This document shows, piece by piece, positions 6,241-10,694 of a stretch of DNA of 10,694 bases. The notes under the pieces were generated by a model. That model did no database searches. It worked only from the letters and a program-made list of their open reading frames with translations, and was not told the origin of the DNA. Position 1 is the first letter of the stretch, and each line of letters begins with the position of its first letter. The stretch comes from JAPLJQ01 sp037143735 (GTDB lineage: Bacteria > Desulfobacterota > Syntrophia > Syntrophales > UBA2185): positions 1 through 10,694 of the forward strand of contig JBAWYD010000080.1 in the NCBI GenBank assembly GCA_037143735.1, written 5' to 3'. A program made the translations under genes and the position numbers.

Positions 6241-6765
6241 CTATTCTTCGATGACACAGACGTCCCGCAGAAAGCGAAACTTCTCATTAAAATCAAGGCC
6301 GTATCCCACGACAAAGCGATCCTCGATATGAAAGCCCACATAATCGGCTTCAAACGGGACTTTTCTTCTTTCCCTCTTATCCAGAAAAACGCAGACCCTC
6401 AGTGTACGCGGCTCCCTCTTTCTGAGCATGTCGATAAAAAAAGACAACGTCAGTCCTGTATCGACGATGTCTTCCACCACCAGAATGTCCCTACCTTTTA
6501 TAGCGGTCTCAATGTCCTTTGTGACGACGATTTTTCCAGAACTTTCCGTTTGAGATCCGTAACTTGCCAGTCGGACAAAATCAACGGTACAGGGAATCCG
6601 AAGAGCCCGTATCAAATCGGCCATGAAGACAAATGCTCCCTTGAGAATGCCGACAACGACGAGATCTTGCCCCTGATAATCACGGGAAATCACATCGGCC
6701 AGTTCCTTCACCCTCCTGTCTATGACCACTGTTGTAAAGAGGACTTCCATTTTTACATTTTCCAC
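6241..6765 (-). CDS. hpt: Hypoxanthine (guanine) phosphoribosyltransferase
   Basis: The enzyme salvages hypoxanthine, and usually guanine, with PRPP to give IMP or GMP. The 174-aa product is the normal length. It shows the pyrophosphate loop ILKG (40-43), the flexible loop LASYGSQTESSGK (66-78), the PRPP-binding motif ILVVEDIVDTGLT (94-106), LDKRERRKVP (128-137) and the C-terminal DRFVVGYGLDFNEKFRFL (149-166) that contacts the base. I chose GTG at 6765-6763: the run GGGGGG (6776-6771) lies six nucleotides upstream, while the ATG at 6750 has no ribosome site nearby. It heads a minus-strand pair with the zinc-ribbon gene and faces the de novo purine operon convergently. Confidence 0.95.
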   Translation of the reverse strand: MENVKMEVLFTTVVIDRRVKELADVISRDYQGQDLVVVGILKGAFVFMADLIRALRIPCTVDFVRLASYGSQTESSGKIVVTKDIETAIKGRDILVVEDIVDTGLTLSFFIDMLRKREPRTLRVCVFLDKRERRKVPFEADYVGFHIEDRFVVGYGLDFNEKFRFLRDVCVIEE

Positions 6766-6847
6766 GGGATACCCCCCTTCAAAGACTCTTCAAACCCCTC
6801 ACGCACAGCGTGGCACAGTATTTACCCGCATCAGGCCGACACAGTCG
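6763..6847 (-). other. Structured leader of hpt
   Basis: The hpt 5' leader (about 115 nt from the predicted start point) contains two perfect short hairpins with the same triloop: CGAC/GTCG at 6837-6847 and CACGC/GCGTG at 6800-6812, both with loop TGT on the mRNA strand. At the ribosome site GGG-TAT-CCC (6774-6766) can fold beside the GTG start. No known purine, PreQ1 or guanine riboswitch core is recognisable. Whether it is a regulatory leader is open. Confidence 0.3.
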
Positions 6848-6887
6848 AGATGGTTGCTATAGAGAATGGCAAATCATTTTTTGCCCC

Positions 6888-6916
6888 TATATATGAGGAA
6901 TACCATTGCAGGTCAA
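6888..6916 (-). promoter_or_regulatory. Promoter for hpt
   Basis: On the minus strand TTGACC (6916-6911) is followed after exactly 17 nt by TATATA (6893-6888), a good sigma-70-type match. Transcription would start near 6881, about 115 nt before the hpt GTG. It is the best promoter candidate in the hpt/hypothetical divergent gap. Confidence 0.6.
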
Positions 6917-6934
6917 GCACAAAGATGATAAAAG
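6906..6934 (+). promoter_or_regulatory. Weak candidate promoter for the 131-aa gene
   Basis: TTGCAG (6906-6911) and TAAAAG (6929-6934) are 17 nt apart on the plus strand. The -10 match is poor. It would overlap the hpt promoter back to back. Offered only because the downstream gene needs a start point and nothing better is visible. Confidence 0.25.
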
Positions 6935-6967
6935 GCAATCTCTTCCACCCTGCAGGAGAAACGTCTT

Positions 6968-7000
6968 ATGAAAATGGCTATTGCACATGGAACTTGTTGA
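6968..7000 (+). CDS. Possible 10-codon upstream ORF overlapping the next gene's start
   Basis: ATG at 6968 is preceded by AGGAG at 6954-6958, a clearly better ribosome site than the downstream gene has. It encodes MKMAIAHGTC and stops at 6998-7000, 14 nt inside the 131-aa gene in a different frame. It may be a translational-coupling leader, or chance. There is no evidence that the peptide itself has a role. Confidence 0.3.
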   Translation: MKMAIAHGTC

Positions 7001-7382
7001 AAAGATCATTCTTCCCAACCATTTGACCGTGGAAGTGTGGGATAAATCGCGTCTCATCGCCGCCGACACGATGAAAGTGGAACTTTATATCAGCATGAAG
7101 GTTGACCTCGACCCATCCTGTTTCATCAAGCATGAACACTACAACATGGTTAAGGAGGTTTTCGGACCACAGATTGTCTTCGAACACACGATGGAAAGAG
7201 CCTTTGTGAAAAACGGTGAAAAGGAGGCCACCTTTCAGACGCTTTTGGAGTCATTTAAAAAAGACACCATCCCCTACCTTTCCAAACCGGCATTTCCGCG
7301 CAGTTTTGCCCTGTCCAAGTACTGGGACATTGAAAAAAATCGTTATAAATATCAATCGTTCTTTCAAGACTGCGATTCCTGA
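6987..7382 (+). CDS. Conserved-looking hypothetical protein, 131 aa
   Basis: I do not recognise this protein. It reads MELVEKIILPNHLTVEVWDKSR at the start and has no signal peptide, transmembrane segment, cysteine cluster or nucleotide-binding motif. The first 45 residues look like alternating beta strands (LTVEVWDKSR, MKVELYISMKVDL). Further on are KEVFGPQIVFEHTMERAFV, a charged region (EKEATFQTLLESFKKDTIPYLS) and an aromatic tail (YWDIEKNRYKYQSFF). Codon use and the fully open frame fit a real gene. The start is ATG 6987 (TTG 6981 is possible; an in-frame TGA lies at 6969-6971). Neither has its own ribosome site, so translation may be coupled to the small ORF at 6968-7000. It is divergent from hpt and ends 185 nt before rplU, whose promoter is separate. 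Confidence 0.7.
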   Translation: MELVEKIILPNHLTVEVWDKSRLIAADTMKVELYISMKVDLDPSCFIKHEHYNMVKEVFGPQIVFEHTMERAFVKNGEKEATFQTLLESFKKDTIPYLSKPAFPRSFALSKYWDIEKNRYKYQSFFQDCDS

Positions 7383-7463
7383 ATTGCAAAAACTCCCCGA
7401 CAAAAGACAGCATTTACCGGAAAAGAATATTTTTTATACGATGCGGTACGGGCTGGACGCATT

Positions 7464-7482
7464 TCCCTTCAGGGATTTTTTT
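7464..7482 (+). terminator. Weak candidate terminator after the 131-aa gene
   Basis: TCCC (7464-7467) pairs with GGGA (7472-7475) around TTCA and is followed at once by seven T. The stem is only four pairs, so this is a low-confidence call. The stretch 7383-7503 holds no gene that I can support. Confidence 0.3.
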
Positions 7483-7503
7483 CACCGGCGGCAATAAATT
7501 ATA

Positions 7504-7531
7504 TTGACAAATGATCGAATTTTTATATAGA
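7504..7531 (+). promoter_or_regulatory. Promoter for rplU-rpmA-csp
   Basis: A perfect -35 TTGACA (7504-7509) is followed after 16 nt by TATAGA (7526-7531); the region between is AT-rich. Transcription would start near 7538, leaving a leader of about 30 nt, too short to hold an L21-type structured leader. Confidence 0.65.
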
Positions 7532-7567
7532 GTGCGCGACAAATTTATTTCTACAGGATTCTAAATA

Positions 7568-7879
7568 ATGTATGCAGTTATAAAAACAGGCGGAAAACAG
7601 CACAGGGTTTCCGAAGGCGATGTCCTTACTGTTGAAAAAATCAACGGGATCAGAGGGGACAAGGTGTCATTCGATGAAGTATTAATGGTCGCCAAGGACG
7701 GAAAAATCAATGTAGGAACTCCCTATCTGGACGGCGTGAAAGTCGTCGGTGAGATTATGGAACAGACCAAAGATCGCAAGATCATGGTGTTCAAGATGAA
7801 AAGAAGAAAAGGGTTTCATAAGAAAACAGGACATCGCCAGAGATTAACACGGATGAAGATAAGGGAAATATCCATTTAA
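7568..7879 (+). CDS. rplU: 50S ribosomal protein L21
   Basis: L21 binds 23S rRNA in the large subunit. The 103-aa product has the family's length and sequence: MYAVIKTGGKQHRVSEGD at the start, GDKVSFDEVLMV, VGTPYLDGVKVVGEI and the basic KRRKGFHKKTGHRQ segment ending in TRMKIREI. AGGA at 7555-7558 is the ribosome site. It leads the standard rplU-rpmA pair, with 12 nt to rpmA. Confidence 0.98.
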   Translation: MYAVIKTGGKQHRVSEGDVLTVEKINGIRGDKVSFDEVLMVAKDGKINVGTPYLDGVKVVGEIMEQTKDRKIMVFKMKRRKGFHKKTGHRQRLTRMKIREISI

Positions 7880-7891
7880 GCGGAGGAAGGT

Positions 7892-8146
7892 ATGGCACAT
7901 AAAAAGGGACAGGGTAGTACCCGCAATGGAAGAGACAGCAACGCTCAGAGGCGGGGCGTCAAGGTGTACGGCGGCCAGAAGATCAACGCCGGTTCCATCA
8001 TCGTCCGTCAGGTCGGGACGAAGATCCATCCCGGCAACAATGTTGGCCTTGGAAAAGATTACACCATTTTCTCCAGAATCGATGGTATCGTGAAATACGA
8101 AAAGCTGGATAAAAAAAGAAAGAAAGTTAGCGTTTACGCTGCATAG
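7892..8146 (+). CDS. rpmA: 50S ribosomal protein L27
   Basis: L27 lies near the peptidyl-transferase centre, where its flexible N-terminus reaches the tRNA ends. The 84-aa product starts MAHKKGQGSTRNGRDS and has GVKVYGGQKINAGSIIVRQVGTKIHPGNNVGLGKDYTIFS, all typical. It begins directly with the mature MAHKK end, with no cleavable N-terminal extension of the Firmicutes kind. GGAGGAAGG lies just before the ATG. Confidence 0.98.
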   Translation: MAHKKGQGSTRNGRDSNAQRRGVKVYGGQKINAGSIIVRQVGTKIHPGNNVGLGKDYTIFSRIDGIVKYEKLDKKRKKVSVYAA

Positions 8147-8181
8147 CCGGCTTTTTAAATAATGAGGAGGCATTTAAAAAA

Positions 8182-8391
8182 ATGGACGAGCGTGAAACCG
8201 GAGTTGTTAAATGGTTCAACGACAAAAAGGGTTATGGGTTTATTTCTCGTGAATCAGGGGAAGATGTTTTCGTACATTATTCATCCATTACTGGAGAGGG
8301 ATTTCGCAGCTTAGCGGAGGGGGAACGTGTCGAGTTCTCGGTCAAGCAGGATCAGAAGGGTCAGGCGGCCGTGGATGTGCGTAAAATTTAG
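8182..8391 (+). CDS. Cold-shock domain protein
   Basis: A 69-aa single cold-shock domain, an OB-fold that binds single-stranded RNA or DNA and acts as an RNA chaperone. RNP1 is KGYGFIS (residues 16-22) and RNP2 is DVFVHYSSI (28-36). TGVVKWFNDKKGYGFI at the start and the GERVEFSVKQDQKGQAAVDV ending are standard. The family has many paralogs, so I give no letter name. GAGGAGG at 8163-8169 is a strong ribosome site about 12 nt from the ATG. It lies 35 nt after rpmA and before a strong terminator, so it is likely the third gene of the rplU transcript. No long CspA-type cold-responsive leader fits in the 35-nt gap. Confidence 0.95.
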   Translation: MDERETGVVKWFNDKKGYGFISRESGEDVFVHYSSITGEGFRSLAEGERVEFSVKQDQKGQAAVDVRKI

Positions 8392-8396
8392 CATTG

Positions 8397-8453
8397 CGGG
8401 AACGCTCCGAAGGAGCGGTTATGAGTTGCTGACATCAAGCATGTGAGTTCCCG
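8397..8453 (+). ncRNA. Predicted three-way-junction RNA in the csp 3' region
   Basis: Six nucleotides after the csp stop, CGGGAAC (8397-8403) pairs perfectly with GTTCCCG (8447-8453). Inside are GCTCC-GAA-GGAGC (8404-8416) and a weaker TGCT/AGCA hairpin (8427-8441, 7-nt loop). With the terminator hairpin at 8475-8507 this makes a compact RNA of about 110 nt, shaped like a 3'UTR-derived small RNA or a protective 3' structure. I cannot match it to a known riboswitch or sRNA family. The pairing is seen; the function is not known. Confidence 0.4.
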
Positions 8454-8474
8454 TTTCATAGCGAGATAAGAAAG

Positions 8475-8507
8475 AAAGGCACTTTTAGACAAAGTGCCTT
8501 TTGTTTT
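8475..8507 (+). terminator. Strong intrinsic terminator after csp
   Basis: AAAGGCACTTT (8475-8485) pairs perfectly with AAAGTGCCTTT (8491-8501) around TAGAC, followed by a T-rich tail (TTTTGTTTT from 8499). This ends the rplU-rpmA-csp transcript and separates it from obgE. Confidence 0.9.
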
Positions 8508-8525
8508 ATTAACAAACGGAACATG

Positions 8526-8554
8526 TTGCTTTTTTACCATCCCGATACTACAAT
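8526..8554 (+). promoter_or_regulatory. Promoter for obgE-proB
   Basis: TTGCTT (8526-8531) and TACAAT (8549-8554) are exactly 17 nt apart, right behind the csp terminator. Transcription would start near 8561, about 20 nt before the obgE ATG. Confidence 0.6.
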
Positions 8555-8581
8555 TAAAAAAAGAGACTGCAGGACCAACAT

Positions 8582-9583
8582 ATGAAGTTCATCGACGAAG
8601 TCAAGATATTCGTAAAGGCTGGAGATGGTGGGAAAGGCTGCGTCAGCTTCAGGCGGGAAAAATTTGTCCCCCGCGGCGGCCCGGATGGTGGAGATGGCGG
8701 AAAGGGAGGAGACGTGATCGTCCGCACTTTGATCAGCCATCGCACCCTTCTTGATCTACAATACAGGCAGCATCATGTGGCAAAGCACGGCGGACATGGA
8801 AAAGGCAGTAACAAAACCGGCAGGAATTCCGAGGACGTTGAAATATCTGTTCCCGTGGGTACACTTATTCTTGATGCAGACACAGGAGAGCTCCTGGCCG
8901 ATTTGACGACCAACGGACAATCGTTCGTAGTTGCCAGAGGAGGCATCGGGGGTAGGGGAAATGCCAGGTTTGCCACATCAACTCGTCAGGCTCCCCGCTA
9001 TGCCCAGGATGGCATAAAAGGCGAAGAGCGCCGGATTCGACTTGAACTCAAGCTTCTGGCAGACGTGGGCATCACCGGGCTCCCCAATGTTGGAAAATCT
9101 ACATTCATATCAAAAGTTTCCGCCGCACGACCAAAAATAGCCGATTATCCGTTCACCACACTCGTACCCAATCTGGGTGTCGTCAAATACGGAAATTTCG
9201 AAACCTTTGTCATCGCTGACATACCGGGCCTGATCAGGGGTGCTCATGAGGGCATGGGCATGGGAACCCGTTTCCTCCGACATATCGAAAGAACAAGTGT
9301 CCTGCTTCACATTCTGGACATATCCGGTGAATCCCATGGAAGCGCCTGGGATGACTATGAGACGGTCAATCATGAACTCGCGTGTTTCAGCCCGAAACTT
9401 ATAGAAAAGCCCCAGGTTGTCGCGATCAACAAAATCGACCTTCCCCTCACCAGGGAAAGGATGAAAAAGGATGTTGACATCTTTGAAAAAAATGGCGTAA
9501 AAATATGGTCCTTTTCCGCCGCAACGGGAGAAGGCGTTCAGGCCGTGATTTACGAAATAGCAAAAAAACTAAGCGTAAAATAG
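8582..9583 (+). CDS. obgE: Obg-family GTPase, ribosome assembly
   Basis: An essential GTPase that binds the 50S subunit late in assembly and responds to guanine nucleotide levels. The 333-aa product has the glycine-rich Obg fold (1-157: FIDEVKIFVKAGDGGKGCVSFRREKF, GGPDGGDGGKGGDV, GGIGGRGNARF). The GTPase domain follows with G1 GLPNVGKST (166-174), G2 around DYPFTTLVP (188-196), G3 DIPGLI (213-218), G4 NKID (283-286) and a G5-like SFSAATGEG. There is no C-terminal OCT extension; the protein ends soon after the G domain, as in E. coli-length or shorter forms. AGGA at 8571-8574 supports the ATG. proB starts 13 nt after the stop. Confidence 0.97.
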   Translation: MKFIDEVKIFVKAGDGGKGCVSFRREKFVPRGGPDGGDGGKGGDVIVRTLISHRTLLDLQYRQHHVAKHGGHGKGSNKTGRNSEDVEISVPVGTLILDADTGELLADLTTNGQSFVVARGGIGGRGNARFATSTRQAPRYAQDGIKGEERRIRLELKLLADVGITGLPNVGKSTFISKVSAARPKIADYPFTTLVPNLGVVKYGNFETFVIADIPGLIRGAHEGMGMGTRFLRHIERTSVLLHILDISGESHGSAWDDYETVNHELACFSPKLIEKPQVVAINKIDLPLTRERMKKDVDIFEKNGVKIWSFSAATGEGVQAVIYEIAKKLSVK

Positions 9584-9596
9584 ACAAATCATTATT

Positions 9597-10694
9597 ATGA
9601 CCAGAAAAGAAATATTGGCAGGTGCAAAGAGGGTCCTCATTAAAATCGGCAGCGCCGTTCTGAGCGGCGAAGATGGCCTGGATCTTCAAATCATCGAGCA
9701 ACTCGTGGATGAAATGGCGCAACTGAAAAAGAAAGGGTATCAGATTGTGATCGTCACCTCCGGCGCCATTGCTTCCGGCAAACACAGGATGGGAATCTCA
9801 GGCAAGTTGAAAAGTATGCCACAGAAGCAGGCCGCAGCAGCGATCGGCCAGGGAAGGCTCATGAGGGTGTACTCCAACGCGTTCGGAAAATACGGCCTTC
9901 ATGTTGGCCAGATTCTTTTGACCATGAGCGATCTGACGGATCGAAAGCGCTTCCTGAATATCCGTAACACCCTCTCCACGCTCATCGAATGGGGGGTTAT
10001 CGCCGTTATAAATGAAAATGACACCGTCGCCGTCGATGAAATCAAATTCGGCGATAACGACCATCTTGCAGCCATGATCACCAATACCATAGAGGCCCAT
10101 CTGCTCATTAATTTAACCAGTACTGAAGGTCTTTACGACAGAAATCCATCGGAATCAAAGAAGGCGAAACTCATCCCTCTGGTGAAGGAGTTCACGAAAG
10201 AAATCGAATCAGCGGCTACGGAAGAAACGACGTCGATCGGAATGGGAGGCATGAAAAGTAAGGTTCTGGCGGCGAAGAAAGTAACGGCATTCGGCATACC
10301 CTGCATTATAGCCCCCGGTAGAAGAAAGGGGGTCCTCCGCGACATCTTTGCAGGGAAAGAGATAGGAACCCTGTTTTTACCCACAAGCGAACATTTGAGC
10401 AGCAGAAAACACTGGATTGCCTTTACCCTGAGGTCACGGGGCAGATTAATCATCGATGAAGGCGCAAAGAAGGCCCTCCTTGAGGAAGGGAAAAGCCTTC
10501 TGCCATCGGGGGTTGTCAGGGTCGAGGGGGATTTCGCCATTGGAGATCCCGTTGCCTGCGTCGATATGGAAGGGATCACCGTAGCCAAAGGGCTGGCTAA
10601 TTACGGTGCTCCGGAAATTCGCAAAATCATGGGGGTAAAGTCTTCCAGGATTGAACAGATCCTGGGATATAAGGACTATGATGAGATCATTCAC
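9597..10694 (+). CDS. proB: Glutamate 5-kinase, C-terminus cut by window edge
   Basis: ProB phosphorylates glutamate in the first, feedback-inhibited step of proline synthesis. The frame is open for 366 codons to the last base. ProB with a PUA domain is usually about 365-375 residues, so only a few residues and the stop are missing. The amino-acid-kinase domain shows VLIKIGSAVL (13-22), VTSGAIASG (53-61), AAIGQGRLM (81-89), VINENDTVAVDEIKFGDNDHLAA (138-159), TEGLYDRNP (176-184) and GMGGMKSKVLAAK (215-227), where most homologs have GTGGM. A PUA domain follows from about residue 280 (RGRLIIDEGA, LLPSGVVRVEGDFAIGDPVA, YGAPEIRKIMG). The ATG at 9597 has no visible Shine-Dalgarno, so translation is probably coupled to obgE 13 nt upstream. 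proA often follows proB but would lie outside. Confidence 0.96.
   Translation, partial: MTRKEILAGAKRVLIKIGSAVLSGEDGLDLQIIEQLVDEMAQLKKKGYQIVIVTSGAIASGKHRMGISGKLKSMPQKQAAAAIGQGRLMRVYSNAFGKYGLHVGQILLTMSDLTDRKRFLNIRNTLSTLIEWGVIAVINENDTVAVDEIKFGDNDHLAAMITNTIEAHLLINLTSTEGLYDRNPSESKKAKLIPLVKEFTKEIESAATEETTSIGMGGMKSKVLAAKKVTAFGIPCIIAPGRRKGVLRDIFAGKEIGTLFLPTSEHLSSRKHWIAFTLRSRGRLIIDEGAKKALLEEGKSLLPSGVVRVEGDFAIGDPVACVDMEGITVAKGLANYGAPEIRKIMGVKSSRIEQILGYKDYDEIIH

Noticed and set aside
6328..7026. Plus-strand 232-codon frame opposite hpt
   Set aside because: It is antisense to hpt and crosses the hpt promoter; its composition is not protein-like.
7216..7497. 93-codon frame overlapping the 131-aa gene and rplU promoter region
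   Set aside because: It is an alternate frame of the hypothetical gene running into AT-rich spacer, rich in Arg/Pro/Phe, without a ribosome site.
8494..8754. 86-codon plus-strand frame across the csp terminator into obgE
   Set aside because: It begins inside the terminator hairpin and its second half is an Arg/Trp-rich frame shadow of the glycine-rich obgE codons.
1..10694. CRISPR array, tRNA, insertion sequence, phage or defence genes
   Set aside because: I found no regularly spaced repeats, cloverleaf, transposase, integrase or defence-type protein on either strand by reading.

Overview
The window looks like core housekeeping chromosome from an anaerobic deltaproteobacterium-type bacterium, broadly Syntrophus/Syntrophobacter-like. 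This is an inference from moderate GC, the purD-purH-purE-tsaC order, an MJ0042-type zinc-ribbon/DUF3426 membrane protein beside hpt, and the rplU-rpmA-(csp)-obgE-proB order. I see no phage, insertion sequence, CRISPR array, tRNA or rRNA.

Layout. Positions 1-402 (minus) hold the N-terminal part of a CNNM/DUF21 (HlyC/CorC-type) membrane protein that runs off the left edge. It is transcribed away from a purine operon. That operon (plus, 712-5035) is purD, purH and purE, followed by tsaC, which overlaps purE by 16 nt. The gaps at 2038-2157 and 3721-3905 are filled by two unrelated palindromic repeat elements. A third, degenerate repeat lies after tsaC. Convergent to this operon, on the minus strand, are hpt (6765-6241) and a zinc-ribbon/TM/DUF3426 protein (6207-5206), with a good promoter at 6888-6916. 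From about 6900 rightward everything is on the plus strand: an unrecognised 131-aa protein, rplU-rpmA-csp behind a TTGACA promoter and closed by a strong terminator (8475-8507), then obgE-proB from a separate promoter (8526-8554). proB is cut by the right edge a few residues before its expected end.

Functionally, purD, purH and purE make IMP de novo and hpt salvages hypoxanthine/guanine to IMP/GMP, so both purine routes sit within 6 kb. tsaC, rplU, rpmA, csp and obgE belong to translation and ribosome assembly; proB is the first step of proline synthesis.

The window is mostly ordinary. The points worth a second look are an archaeal-looking PurD, two palindromes sharing a CAGGYTGAARCCTG core with a compensatory base change, an AT-rich palindromic element in the purH-purE gap, small stem-loops over the Shine-Dalgarno sites of purD, purE, tsaC and hpt, and a compact predicted three-way-junction RNA between csp and its terminator. 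I found no convincing new multi-gene system.
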